Under the pieces are notes generated by a model. The model was given only the letters and a program-made list of their open reading frames with translations. It made no database searches and was not told the origin of the DNA. The translations under genes and the position numbers were made by a program. From Termitomyces sp. T153 (taxonomy: Eukaryota; Basidiomycota; Agaricomycetes; Agaricales; Lyophyllaceae), in the NCBI GenBank assembly GCA_018296165.2, contig JACKQL020000008.1, positions 372,001 through 436,000 of the forward strand: a stretch of DNA of 64,000 nucleotides, read 5' to 3'. Positions 1-12,123 of the stretch are shown piece by piece; the stretch's first letter is position 1; each line of letters begins with the position of its first letter.

Positions 1-780
1 AATTTGCAATGTCAAACTAGGGAGGAAGAATGCAAATGTACAATCAAAACCGAAACAAACACCATGCAGAAAGCTGGAAGGAAAATGGCTGAGGCAGGGG
101 CTTTGGAAGTAACAGACATGGTCACTGCTAATTCCAAAAATCTACATACACACTAGAATAAAAACAGTTTAGTAGTGGCCCGAATGAAATTGAATCCCCC
201 CATCACCAGTGCATGATGGGACAAACTCTCTGGAAAAATGACCAGGATGAATTTACTGGGTTCACAGACAACAGGTAATCCTGGATCACCCTCCTGCCAA
301 GCTGGGGAAGCTTGGGTGGCATTGTATTTATGAGGGACAGTGCCATGCAGTGCTCCTGCAAAGTTTGAAATCTAATAATTTAGAAACATTGTTCAAACCC
401 CAAACTACCTGACATACAAAGAGACAACACACAACAATGGATTGATCTAAATGGCGACAGCAACAGCCCCTCTTGGATAGGAGAGAACACCAGCTTATTC
501 ATTGGCTATGACCTTGAAGATGACCCAAGAGGAATTGGAGATGGCTTGACGATACCCCAGATCAACCCACTGGGATTGGTAATATACCCTACAGAACAAA
601 TGGAGGGAACTCTACAAAGACATGTGGAAGACAAATGGCCCATGACTAGAAGTCTAGAAAGCTTAGCTATGCAACCCCCCCATGTAAATGACACCCAAGG
701 AACACAGAATGAATTAGACCAAGAGCAATTATGGATAGTCCAAGAGATAAGTGTCTGAGAGGCTAGAAAAGGGAAAGCTA

Positions 781-1516
781 AAAGAGGAGCTGTTGAGATA
801 GCATCACTAAACATAAAAGGTGGAGGCTCCAAATCAACAAGATAGAAATGGACTAAAATATGTAGGCTAATGAAAGTACAACAAATCAACATCTTAGCGG
901 TTCAGAAGACACATATGAAAGATGATCTGCAGGATCTGCTGAACTCCATTTTTGAATGACAAACCCTGGTTTTCTCAAGCATCGACTTGGACCAGCCAAA
1001 CTCAAAGGGAGTTGCCTTTGTGATAAATAAAAGAAACCTAAGTTGGAAAGAGGCAAAATTAACAAATATAATACCTGGCCATGCTATGACACTAGAAATC
1101 CCATGGTCTGAGGATAAGATGCTGGTGTGCATGAACACATATGCCCCAGATGATCCTAAACAAAATGAAGACTTTTGGGGCAAGCTAAAGGAACACTGGT
1201 CAATAAGGAGCAATGGGAGAAGCCCCAAATAGTACTAGGAGACATGAATATAGTAGAAGATGCACCAATGCATGAAGACAGCCAACTGGCTGTAAGCTCA
1301 TTAAGAAATCTAAAAACACACCTGAGCCTGGCTGATGGATGGCAAAGGGAAAACCCTATAAAGATAGACTTCTCCTTCTACATGATTGGAAGACCCTGCC
1401 AGTCAAGAATTGACTGGATATACATAAAAGAAGCACTGATAAATCACATGAACAGTTGGAAAATGGACTGCACAAGTATTAGTACTGACCACCTATTAGT
1501 ATCTATGAAGATACTA
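781..1516 (+). pseudogene. LINE endonuclease domain (broken)
   Basis: Apurinic endonuclease-like (exonuclease-endonuclease-phosphatase fold) domain, which in LINEs nicks the target DNA for target-primed reverse transcription. Visible family motifs are the N-terminal ASLNIKG start, the NTYAPDD stretch, GDMNI (the GDFN motif) near 1240, and STDH (the terminal SDH motif) near 1485. In-frame stops follow the N-terminal strand and sit near 957, and the frame shifts near 1215. The next part of the ORF (to 2053) is the linker toward the RT. Non-functional remnant; the family assignment is solid. Confidence 0.75.
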
Positions 1517-2125
1517 CACCCCCAGCAACCAGCAATGGGCAAAGGAAGATACACAATCCCAATAGGCCTGCTGGAGGATGAACAACTAATCAGAACCATA
1601 GAGGAAGTTGGAATAAAATACATAATGGAGATGGATGAAATGGGAGAGAGACAAACAGAGATATATAACCCACAGATGGTCTATAAAACCTTTAAAGTGG
1701 AGTTAGTAAAGATGATAAGGGAATATTCAAAAACCAAAACACCAAAGGTAACAAAGGAGATACAGGCTCTACTGAGGGACAAGGAAAGGATCCAGAATGA
1801 CCCTGAGTTAGATGAAAGTATGAAGAGTTTTGAGGCAGCCTTCCTGGATGACAGGATACACTATCTAGAGAGAATCAGGTCTAAGAGAGCAAGAGACACA
1901 ATAGCAACAAGCTATGCAATACATAGAGAAACACTATCAAAACCCTGGATAAACATGAATAAAGAAGCAAAACCAAGAGACATAACTGTTGCATTGAAGA
2001 GACCAGTAAACAAAGGTGGAGGCCTTGAATGCAGGTCACATAAAATGGCCTAAATTGTGAAGAGTTACCATGAAAACCTCCAAAACAAAGAAGCCCAAGT
2101 AGATATGCAGACCCAAACATAAAAA

Positions 2126-3491
2126 ATGAATAGAATCCTGTTCCTAATAGATAAGAAAATTCTGCAGGAACAGTATGAGAAGCTGGATAACCAGATCACA
2201 ATAATGGAGGTAAAGAATGCATTAAACAGCCTACCAAATGGGAAGGCAGTGGGACTTGACAGTATTCCACAGGAGGTATGGAAAGTACTCAACAATAGGT
2301 TTGAAAACAAAAATGAGGATGAAGAAAAGAGATTTGATATAGTCATGATGCTAACAAAGGTCTTCAATGACATATGGAAGCATGGAATAGACAGTACTAC
2401 AAATTTTGCTGAGGGATGGATGTGCCCAATATACAAGAAAGGGGACCAAACAGAAGCAAGCAACTATAGGCCCATAACTGTCCTAAACATGGACTATAAA
2501 ATCTTGACAAAAATGTTGTTCATACATATAGGGAAGATGGTGCAGGACATAATAAATGAAGACCAAGCAGGCTTCATGAAAAGACAATGAATTGAGGATC
2601 AGACTGAGCTAGCACACCTCATGATAAGGCAATGTGAGGAGAGAAGAGAAAATGGGATGATCATATGTCTTGACCAAGAGAAAGCCTATGACAAGATCCT
2701 ACACCCCTTCCTATAGGACTCTCTACAATGATTCAACTTCCCAGAACCTTTCATTAAAATGGTCCAAGAACTGTACAAGAATGCCTACACAACCATTATG
2801 CTAAATGGAGAAATAAGTACCCCTTTTAAGGTGATGAGGGGAGTGAGACAGGGAGACCCAATGTCATGCTTACTTTTTAACATTGCAATCAAATCCCTGG
2901 TGCAAATGCTGAGAAGATTGAAACTAAGAGGTTTTGAAACAGGAAAATATGCTGGAAGGCTAATAGCAACCCTCTTTGCAGATGACACAACGGTCTACCT
3001 GTCAAAGTTTGATAGGTTTAAGGACCTAAAGAAAATACTAAATAAATGGTGTGAAGTTTCAGGTGCCAAGTTTAACATACCTAAGATGGTAATAGTCCCA
3101 GTAGGGATGAAGGAACACAGAGATGCCCTAGTAACAACAAGACAGACACAAAGACATGGGTCCAGAATACCAGGGGACATAAAAATTGCACAAGACAGTG
3201 AGGCCACTAGACTCCTGGGTGCTTTCATAGATAACAGAATAGAGAACAGTAGCATATGAACACTGACACTAGAAATAGTAGCCAGGGACCTGAAAAGATG
3301 AGGAAAGAGTGAACCCACTGTAGAAGGAAAGCACCTTGTGGTAAATATGGTAGTAGGAAGCAGGACGCAGTACAGAACATGTGTCCAAGGCATGCCTGCA
3401 CAAGTGGAAAGCAAGCTAACTAAAATGATATGAAATTTTATGTGAGGCAAAGGAAGTAGCCCACTAGTGAGTATGAAAACCATGTCCCTGC
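2126..3491 (+). pseudogene. LINE reverse transcriptase domain (broken, 5' half)
   Basis: Reverse transcriptase of the LINE. Seen in order are an LPNGKAVGLD stretch (RT block 0/1), a CPIYKKGD..NYRPI stretch (block 2), LDQEKAYDKI with the motif A aspartates near 2670, RGVRQGDPMS (block 4) near 2840, and the FADD catalytic box near 2980. Stops occur at 2588-2590 and near 2715, and again at 3259. Both catalytic aspartates of FADD remain, so loss of function comes from stops and not from active-site change. The frame continues to 3491, where the solo LTR is inserted, and resumes at 4641. Confidence 0.8.
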
Positions 3492-4635
3492 TGTCACAAC
3501 CCGTCCCCCGAAACCCCGCACATCGTCCATCAACCCCCCGAACCCCCAAAAAAACCCCCAACACTCCGCCGAACTTCCGCTCATGCCCTGCGCCTATCTC
3601 GGCTAACTCCAACGCCTCCCTGGCTAACTCCGACGGCCCTCTGGCCAACTTCAGTGCCTTCCCCGCAGCCACTGACACTTACCCTGGGCCTCCCGAACCC
3701 CAAGAACCACCCCCGCTGTTTCCGATCTTTGCCACCCATCATCAACTCAACATCCTGGTTCCTCCGACCTATTCCAGAGTATCACGACAACCTCGGGGCA
3801 ACCCACGTTCTCCAATGATCCCATCAACGTATCAACGCGGCACGATCCTTGATCACAACCAACACCCGCCCACTCTGTCGAGCTCCGCCAAGCCCCGCCG
3901 CCACAGCCGACGTACCCCGAAGTCCTCCGGTAGTCAGTATATAAGTCATCGAGTAGCTCTTCGTACTCTAGTCTTGATATTGCTTAACGTTACCTATGGT
4001 CTGATTATTTCCTTTTCGTGTTTTGTGTTTTGTGTCTTGTTTTCCTTACTCTCAGTCTCCTGGTCTTATCTCAGTCTCCCGGTCTTGTCTCGTCCCCATT
4101 TCATTATCGTTCTCATTATTGTTTCGTATCTCTACCCGAATCTACTCTTGTTCCATATCAACCCCATTCCATTTCGTCTGATGCTGTCTCAGTGACTCCA
4201 TCTGGCCGTTGTGCCCAAGTCTTCACCAACCTAAACGACCTCACAAACTCCGCAATTATGATTACGAACCCCGACACTCCTTCACCAGGTCCGAACCCCG
4301 CTCTTCGCTCGGTCCCGGACTTCCTCAACTCCAAATGATCTCCCATCAAACCCCGGCTCCGTTCCCATTGATCACACAGCCGCCTACTCCTTCGCTTCCG
4401 CGAATCTCCCGCATGGCCTTCTGCCTGAACCCCGCCAAGACCATCTCATTTCCTCACAATCTGACTTCTCTGGACCTCCCCGGATCTGTCTGGATCACAT
4501 CCCCCCAACTATCCGCACAAGCCATCAGTGCCCGGAACGTCTTCAAGTGTTTGGTTACCAGTGCAAGGAGATCATGCCCGCCTAGTAAGGACTCGCCCAG
4601 TGCAGCTGAGCCCCCGAGGTCAGCGGAACCTGACA
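3492..4635 (+). repeat. Solo LTR, family A (CpG-rich), inserted in the LINE
   Basis: A 1144-bp LTR starting TGTCACAACC and ending AACCTGACA, flanked by a perfect 5-bp target duplication CCTGC (3487-3491 and 4636-4640). No internal retrotransposon sequence remains, so it is a solo LTR left by LTR-LTR recombination. It belongs to the same family as the LTRs of elements B and C (11054, 29446). Unlike them it is rich in CG: the first 60-base row (3481-3540) holds five CG, against one in the aligned row of B (11041-11100). Removing it with one CCTGC joins the LINE frame exactly (Leu-Pro-Tyr-Glu-Arg-Gly-Gly), which confirms the boundaries. Confidence 0.92.
3938..3944 (+). promoter_or_regulatory. 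LTR TATA box (family A)
   Basis: TATATAA within the context AGTCAGTATATAAGTCAT. The same block recurs in the other family-A LTRs at 11489-11495, 29900-29906 and 33929-33935, although these copies have diverged elsewhere. It is probably the core promoter of the element. Confidence 0.6.
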
Positions 4636-4640
4636 CCTGC

Positions 4641-6640
4641 CATATGAGAGGGGAGGATGGAAGCTTCTAAGCATGAAAGTGAGAAATAAGGCAGTTGAGC
4701 TGATGAAAGCAAAGAGATACCTTGATTTTGGAGGGACAAGACCAAGGTGGGCAGAAGTGGCAGACAACATCATATGGAGGAGACTGGCCAAGAGATGGAA
4801 GAACATGGAGAGAGACACCTTAGCATCAACACATGGACCTGTGAAGAAGGCCTGCCAGTGTCAATACAACATATGCTAAAAATTGCAAAGAAGTACAATG
4901 TGAGCTTCTATCTGACAGCGATGGAGAGATCCCTGAAAGAGCAAATGCCAATATGGTTCCACTTGGGATTGCATGAATTAAAAAACCTGAGAATGAACTC
5001 AGCACAGGCAATCTGCCAAAGAATTGACCATGGCATAAATACAGTGGGAGAAATGATGACACTGGCAGGTAAAGTGGATTTGGTACTGAACCCAAGACAT
5101 AAATGTAGACAAAACTGTGCATGTGAACCATGTAAAGAAATGAGGAGTATGGGGTGCAAGAACCCACATAGGTGTGGGAAAAGTGCACAGGATTGGATGA
5201 GCAAACTAGGACAAAAATGGTCCCCACGAGTGCCAGAAGTGGTGAGGAGTCTGACAAAGGATGAGAAGAAACTCCAGAGAAGGTTGGGAGTAGAAGTGTT
5301 TGACCCAGAAATGATGATTAAGGGATCCCTAAAAGAAGGCATCAGAATTTTCATAAAACTACAAAATAAACCAGACACAAATGAGGTAGACTATACCAGA
5401 CAAAGTCTGACCCCCCTAACACTAATTGAAGTCTATACAAATGGATTGTGTCTTGGAAATAGCACTGTGGATGCAGTAGCAGGAGCAGGAGTCTGGTTTG
5501 GAAAGGATGATGGCAGAAATGAAGCTGTAAGATTACCAACAAACCTACAACAGATGAATAACATAGGGAAAGCAGTAGCAATACTGAGAGCTGCTATGAT
5601 TGCCCCAACAGACCAGCCCTTGAAGATCCTGAGTGACTCTAAACTGGTCCTCAACAGTCTAACCACAGATTTGAAGAAACATGAGGATACTGAGTGGATA
5701 GGGGTTATGAACCACAATTTAATGAAAATGCTAGTAGCTAGACTGAAATACAGAAAAGGGATCACCTTCCTTGAAAAAGTTAAAGGCCATAGTGGGATAG
5801 AAGGCAACAAAGAAGCAGATAAACTTGCAAATGAAGGAGCAAGGAAGCTAGCCTCAGATAACATAGACATGAGCATACCACATGGATATGACCTCCAAGG
5901 AGCAAAATTAGCTCATGTCATGCAAGCACAGCTATACCAAGAAATAATAGAATCAAAGCCCACCCCATATAGGAGGAGAACTATAATACACCTAGATATG
6001 ATGAGGTGGGCAGTACAAAATGAGACTAATGAGCTACCAACAGACAGTAGAATATGGGAATCCCTGAAAGATCAAGACCTGTCAAGAGAAACCTGAGCCT
6101 TCCTATGGAAAACTATGCACAATGGGTACAAAGTAGGCCAATATTGGGAGAATATCCTGAATTTTGAAAGAAGGGCACTATGTAGCCCCTGTGACAATGT
6201 ACATGAGTCAATGGACCATATACTGACAGAATGTCTAGTTTCAGGTCAAGATGTAATATGGGACCTAACATAAAAAATCCATGAAAAGAGAGGACTGATA
6301 TTTGATAAGCTGTCACTGGGCAAACAGCTAGGGTGCACCCTAATAATGAGGGGAACAGGCAGAGATAAACAAGGAGCAAGAAGATATGGTGCAAATGGCA
6401 GATCTCAAGAGAGGCAGACCCCCAAAGACAACTAAACAAAGTAGAAATAAAAAATACACTAAGGAGGGCAATTGCCCAATGGATGAGATTGGACTGCCTA
6501 GCTACTAATAAGTCCCACTTTGGTAGGAAGGCAAAGAGTGTGGAAATGGTAAAAAACACATGGAAGAATTTCCTGCCCAAAAGAGTAGACCCAGTCAAAG
6601 CCTGGAGGAAGGCAACTGAGGTTTTAGTAGGTATTGGTTA
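4641..6640 (+). pseudogene. LINE 3' half: RT thumb, RNase H and zinc-binding C terminus
   Basis: Continuation of the LINE polyprotein. The first residues carry the PxExGG...LLxMKxRN stretch that follows the RT in Tad1-like elements (near 4643-4690). A long open stretch (4747-6096) holds the RNase H: YTNG near 5430 where YTDG is expected, then a conserved Asp near 5637 (SDSKLVL), and KGHSGIEGNKEADKLA near 5785. The first catalytic Asp is therefore replaced by Asn. After a stop at 6094-6096 the frame continues with a Cys-Cys-His-Cys cluster (CSPC...H...C, 6187-6237), a zinc-binding motif common at the end of these LINEs. The protein ends at 6640. Confidence 0.8.
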
Positions 6641-6803
6641 AACAAGTCCCACACTTAGTGTGTAAAGGCATTTCCTTTGGAGTGGCTCCAGACTTACCTG
6701 GCTATAAGATACTGCATAATTTCCTACAAACATATCTCAAGAGAGTAGAGGTCAACTTTGTGGACTGTCAACTCTTCCACAGTGATTACCACTAAAAAAA
6801 AAA

Positions 6804-7540
6804 TAGATATGGACATCATTCACAAACTTTGCTATATTTCTGATGTATGGTTAGATCTTTGCAGATATTCATATGTAGCCTTTATGGTTTCATCCTTAAA
6901 TATCATGATGTTTTCCTGGTCCTTGCCCTAAATCTTTTGAGGGCCTATAGAGACCTAAGATAACTTTGGGCTATATTATGTCCTGGCAAGCATAATGTTT
7001 GATCTTGACCTTGAGTCTTCTTGTCAGTGCTTCTCTCTGCCAACATTTTGACTCACAAGATTTGGGAGGGCATAATCTAGAACCTTATATCAGGTAACTT
7101 TCTATTGTTGCCTCTCTCTGCAAACATTCTAGTCCACAAATTCTCAAGAAAGAGACCACATGGCTGGACCTTCTCTTGGGTGACTTTGTGTTGGTGCTTC
7201 CCATTGCCAACATTTTGATTGTGTTGGAGTCCCAACTAGGCAGCAGCAAGCAGAGCACAAGTGTGACCAACACCTATAGTAGACATATAAGTATTAATCC
7301 TCAGACACATATGACACAACTATATTGATGTACCTATAGTAGACACATAAGTGTTAATCTAGGTATGGCATATTAGCTATGTATTCATATATATGATATA
7401 AAGGCATTGTGTCCTCAGAGACATGCAATGCAACTGAGGATACTCTGTATGTCTTCATGTGTATATATGAGTTCTTGCACAAAGCAGGAACTATGGCCAT
7501 GGTGGCACTGGCATCAGGTTTGTAGCACACTCTCATTCCT
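6804..7540. other. No gene seen; degenerate internal repeats
   Basis: CpG-poor stretch between the LINE tail and the Copia remnant. It holds three degenerate copies of a segment beginning GCTTCTCTCTGCCAACATTT (near 7030, 7110 and 7196). It also holds a 28-bp near-direct repeat starting ACCTATAGTAGACA at about 7271 and 7331. It is probably the 3' end or LTR of the Copia element on the - strand, but no clear LTR boundary was found. Confidence 0.4.
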
Positions 7541-8654
7541 GTTACACCATCATATCAAATGCTAACACTCTCCTCTGCCATGAACCAAGTCTCTTCTCCT
7601 TGCATGGAATTGTGGTTATGTGACCCCTAGGATTTGTCACAGTCACAGAAATAAGGGTTGGGGTAGAGCCTTTGTAAACATGTTGGCTATATTTCTGTAT
7701 TGATATATTTAATGACAATTTGCCCCATCTGAGCATGCTCATGGATGAAATGATATTTGATATCAAAGTATTTGATGCAAGTGTGTGCTGTGGGGTCTTT
7801 GGACAGAGATATTGTGGCCTTGTTGTTGCACAACAGAGGGGTAGATGTTAAGGTGCAATCCCAGCCAGTCCCTTTGAGTAGCATCCTGAGCCAGATACAT
7901 TCCTGCATTGATTTGTACATGGTTATGTATTTGGCTTCACAGGATGATGTAGCTATGGTCTTCTGCTTTTGAACCAGCCAGGATACTGTGCTGGTGCCTA
8001 GAGACTACATGTAACCATCTGTGCTCCTCCTTGTGTTAGGGCAGCTTGCCCAATTAGGATCTGTGAATTCTCATAGTATTACCAAAGGACCTCCAAGGTG
8101 CAGCTTCAGATCTTTGGTACCTTTTAGATATTGTATTAGATGTATGTCCATGTTCCAATGAGTTCTGTCATCATTAACATTATTGAGGAATTGGAATAGT
8201 TGTTAAACTGTATAGGCAATATCTGGTCAAGTGGCAATGGCAATGTAGAGAAGGCAACTGACAAGGGATCTGTAAAGCAGTTGTGCAATATCATCTCTCT
8301 CCTCCTGCATCTGAATGCTTCAGTTTAGTTGTCTGAGCTTAAGGCCAGGTTCCATTGGTAGGGAAAGAGGGTATGCTTCTTTCTGTCCAATTGAAGGATG
8401 ACACAGTCAATGAAGGTAGTTTGTGATAGGGCAACTGTTTGCTCCTTTTGATTCCATTTGGCAGATACACCTGAGATGTAGCATGGGGTGCCTAAGTCAG
8501 ATATGGTCCAAGCTTTGTGCATCTCAGACTTAAAACAGTCATTGTTGTCTTTTGAGTTGGCTATGGAGAGAAAATCATTAACATAGACTGCTGCAATGAC
8601 TGTACCTGATGTCATCTTTCTGTAGTAGATACATGACTTGCATGCTTGTAACAT
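7540..8654 (-). pseudogene. Ty1/Copia pol remnant (RT C-terminal part and RNase H)
   Basis: Read on the - strand. The higher-coordinate part (8654 to 8325) shows the Copia RT catalytic region as YVNDF near 8580, where YVDDF is expected, followed by the SDLG stretch. The lower part (about 8010 to 7680) shows the Copia RNase H signature: QKQKTIATSSCEAKYI, then QECIWLRMLL, then a region with CNNKATISL and KYFDIKYHFIHE. Integrase, gag and the N-terminal RT are absent. The sequence above 8654 is a dispersed repeat, so the element is truncated there. Several frameshifts and stops. The Copia assignment is firm; the exact ends are not known. Confidence 0.75.
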
Positions 8655-8657
8655 TTC

Positions 8658-8875
8658 CTTTACAAGTTGTGCAGCTTACAGTTCACACTCCATGAGTCAA
8701 AACCAGCCATGATTCTATTCTATAAAGTACAAAGTAAGGTGCTGCCTTACATAATTATAACAATTGTAATTATAGGCAGTGTCATGTGATGCTACCATAT
8801 ATCAATGATATAATAATAATACTAAGTACTGTATAGTAGTGTACACTTAAGGGCAAGTAATGGACACTCTGTTAC
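8658..8875. repeat. 218-bp dispersed repeat, copy 1 (solo LTR or MITE)
   Basis: Closely related to 42084-42302, in the same orientation. It ends in TTACA-like termini and has an AT-rich centre (ATAATTATAACAATTGTAAT). In copy 2 the ends read TGTTACAGG and TTCATTACA, a short imperfect inverted terminus. It directly abuts the truncated end of the Copia RT. No convincing target duplication was found at either copy, so LTR and MITE remain equally possible. Confidence 0.7.
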
Positions 8876-9724
8876 ATACCCTCCTTTTGAGTCTGTCAAT
8901 GGACTCACAAGAATAGGACAAAGGGAAAACAGGGTGGGATACAGCATGCTACCTGTGAGTTGGCACCAGGGCCCTGTAGTAGGGTCCTTATGTTGGGTGC
9001 ATTGATAGGCTTGGGTAGTCCTACAGGTAAAGATGGGCAGAATAATAGTCTGGTGTGTTGCTCTAATGCCTGCTGAAAGGCAAAATGAGCACTCAGCTTG
9101 CCTGCATGTGATTATCATATTGCAAACTACAAATAGTAGTTCAGTTAGCCTGTTTGTCCATCTGAGATGACAATGCTTCCTTGCTGCTCACTATGTTAGC
9201 CCAGCACTCTAATACAATGTTAATCATATCACTAGAGCCACTAGTTCTGGCTTCTGGTGCAATAGAAGTAGTGACATTAGTTGCTACAGTTGCATCTGAA
9301 GGGCCAGGGAGGATTTTTTTTAATTATAATTTATTATGCATGTGGCCTAGTAGGCCAGGTTGCATGGTACTGCAGAGGTATGTGTATAGAGCTACAAGAG
9401 CCATGGAATACTCTGTCTCCTGCATATGCAGATAAGACAGGTTAGCCTATCCAAGACCATTTTAGACTATGCTCCCCTAGTACTACAGGACAGTGTTTGT
9501 CATGTAGAGGTGCTATAATGTGCTGCCAACAAGGAGCAGGTGACAGGGCTGAGCAGTGTGGCATTATGCCCAACCTGAGTGGAGAATATGTAAGGTAAGG
9601 GTGGGGAAGGAGGGAGTGCCAGTGCTGACATTATGTATGTGATGTATATAGTAGATTAATCAAAAATTTTAGGGGTTTGGGGCCCAGTGGGGCCTTGTGA
9701 CTTTGTTGGGCATTTCAGGCTTTG
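8876..9724. other. No gene seen between the dispersed repeat and the second LINE
   Basis: CpG-poor, AT-moderate sequence. Short open frames on both strands match nothing I recognise. The part adjoining 9724 may be the 3' UTR of the - strand LINE. Confidence 0.4.
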
Positions 9725-11053
9725 CTATTGGCCTGAGGCATTTTGTTGCAGTGATGAACCTGAAGAGGGACTCAAGAGCATTGGTTTTAGTGAAGAGGTA
9801 AGACATAGACTCAGCTTTTTGCCATAATTTCTGCTGTAGGTATTGGTGTCTCTCAAACTGATAATGCTAGCACTCAAAGAGGTGGTGGTGGACTGTCTTG
9901 ACCATGAGGTTGCTGCAGTGGGGGCACACCAGTGTCTCAGAATGCCTGATACAAAGTAGATACTGGTTGAGGGCAACATGGTGGGTTTGGAGCTGGATCA
10001 GAAGGGAGGACTAGCAGTGGGCTAGGGGTTTGACTAGGTGCATATATTTCTTGGATGGGAGGGACTAGTTGATTACATGGCTTTGTTGTGCATATTGTGG
10101 GGACAGTTTCCATTTCTCCTTTGAGGTTGCTTGCAGTTTCTTGAGGGCATGCTAACATGTTGCACTGGTGCTGAAGAGGAGGGGGGCTTGTCTTTGCCAG
10201 TTTGTCTGCCCTCTCATTTGACATGAATCTTTTATGACCTGGTGTCCAGTGCATTTGTGGGTCAATGATGTTCCATATATAGTTGGTCCAGGTGCTGTCT
10301 TGGCATGTGGCTCTCCTGCATTGTTGAGCCTGTAATATCCTGTCTTGCTTAGTGTGTAGGCATTCAGTGGCATAGTGGACCAGGTCTAAAAGATAGTGTG
10401 CCAAGTGAGAGCACTGGTTTAATGAGGCCCTCAGCATGGCCTGGCTGTCACTGCCAATTATAGCCAGTGCAGGAGCACTATCAGTTCAAACTGTTCAGTA
10501 AATGCAGGGCTAGCAGAGTACCCACTATCTCAGCCTCATATACATGTGGTCAGTGTTAGGTCTGAGGTGGAAGCAGAGGTAATTGGATTTGATTCCTTTC
10601 ACATACAATGCACAACACTGCTGCAGTGCATACACCACCTTGATAGCCAGAGTCATTGCAATACATGGCTGCCTTGGTAGAGTTGAAGATTCTAGAGGCT
10701 GAGGTGAGCATGTTCTCTCTGCTGCCCTCTATGTTGGTAGTGAATGATGGTGTATAGTTGGAGTGCCTATAGGAGGGCTCCACCATTTCCATTTTCTTTG
10801 GGTTTACTCCTGTAGTGTAGAAGAAGTAGTGTATTGGAGATCAGTACCAGGCAATGAATTGCCCCATGGCCTTGCATACAGTGCAGAAAAGGGAGTGCAA
10901 ATGTGGGAGAGAAAAAAGATATACCACAGCCTTGTGTAATACCTTATTAAATTAGTAGATCAGTTGGCATGATATCAGCATGAACATCAAGCACATCACT
11001 TGCTATAGTGCCAAGGGCTCCAAAGATGGTTTTTGTTACTCTGCACTGGCTAG
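9725..11053 (-). pseudogene. Second LINE, 3' end only: RNase H and zinc-binding tail
   Basis: Read on the - strand from 11053 down. RNase H begins near 10660 with YCNDSGYQGGV, where fungal LINEs usually have a TDGSG-type motif, so the first catalytic Asp may again be Asn. The closing HWTPGH...NERADKLAK motif lies at about 10245-10185. Further on, a Cys-x2-Cys stretch with a following His (CPHCSNLMVKTVHHH, near 9900-9930) gives the terminal zinc-binding cluster. The 5' part is cut off at 11053 by the LTR of element B. Multiple frameshifts. It is a different lineage from the LINE at 1-6803. Confidence 0.7.
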
Positions 11054-12091
11054 TGTCACAACTCGCTCCCCAGACCCCTGACCTCATCCCCAACCTGCCC
11101 AAGCCCTTCCCAATGCCTTGCCAAACCCCCCAACTCTTGACCACCCTCTGCACCCACTCTGGGTAACTCTAATGCTTCTCCAGCAAACTCTGACAATCCC
11201 CTGGCCAACTCTGATGCCTTCTCCACAGTCCTTGACACTTCCTCTGAACTCCTGGAACCTTCTCCTGCTACTCCTGACCCCACCATATGCCTCCAACCCC
11301 CTACCCTGGTTCACCTGACCTGCTCCAGAGCATCACAATGACCCCAGAGCAGCCTGCATTCCTAGCTGATCCCATAAGAATATCACCATGGCCCACCCCT
11401 TGATTGTACCTGACACTTGTTGACCCTGCACAGCCCTGTCAAGTCCCGCCACCATGCCTGCTGTCCTCTGGAGCTATCCAGTAGTCAGTATATAAGTCAT
11501 AGAGTAACTCCTTGTACTCCAGTCTTAATATTACTTGCATTAACTGGTCTCTTGTGTCTTGTGTCTCTTTCTGTCCCTATTTCTATTTGTAGTCTTGAAT
11601 CTATTTCCTCTCTGTCTCATCTCATCTTGTCTCCATCTCATCTCAATTGTCTCCATTTTCTTTATTTCCCTAAGTTCTTTCCATCTCCAACATCAGTACA
11701 AACTCTGCGCATGTGCTATGAACCCCAAACATTCTTATGAGAACTTGGACCTCACTCTTTGCTTGGCCCCAAACCCATCAAGTCTTAATTGATCCCCCAT
11801 TAAACTCTGGCTCTGCCCCCATTCCTAGTGAAGCCTCCATCTATCCCACAATCTATTTATGTGCTTATAAGCTCATTCCTAATGCCTGCCCAAGCACAAC
11901 ATTAATACACTTGGTCTTAGACTTCCCTGGACCACTCCAGACTTGCTTGGACCGCTCTCTTTAGCTTCCCCTCGCAAGTCTCTCCATTCCATGCCAACTC
12001 TGAAGTGCTAGGTTTTAAGCACAGGACATCACATCCATCTAGTAAGGATTCTCCAGTAGAGCTGAGCCCCTGTTGTTAGCAGAACCTGACA
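11054..12091 (+). repeat. 5' LTR of element B (family A)
   Basis: A 1038-bp LTR from TGTCACAACTCG to GAACCTGACA, alignable end to end with the solo LTR at 3492-4635 and with 29446-30527. It carries the conserved TATATAA at 11489-11495. Most positions that are CG in the solo LTR are TG or CA here. The 5-bp left flank is GCTAG. Confidence 0.9.
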
Positions 12092-12123
12092 TAATATCAA
12101 GACTCCCCCTTACCCCATTCTTG

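Larger units (their letters stand above)
1..6803 (+). mobile_element. Decayed LINE (Tad1-like, with RNase H), interrupted by a solo LTR
   Basis: Non-LTR retrotransposon remnant read on the + strand. In order it carries an AP-type endonuclease, a reverse transcriptase, an RNase H and a C-terminal zinc-binding stretch. This is the order seen in fungal Tad1/I-like LINEs. The last codons end at 6640 and a short 3' UTR follows, closing with a run of ten A at 6794-6803, taken as the 3' tail. The 5' end may lie outside the window; 1-780 contains only broken frames. Stops and frameshifts occur throughout, so it is not functional. A CpG-rich solo LTR (3492-4635) sits in the otherwise CpG-poor body, and removing it with one target-site copy restores the frame. 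Confidence 0.85.

Noticed and set aside
11049..11053. GCTAG left of element B and GGCTAG shortly after the 3' LTR of C (30528-30535) as a target duplication
   Set aside because: The right-hand copy is not adjacent to the LTR end (offset by three bases), and the word is frequent nearby.
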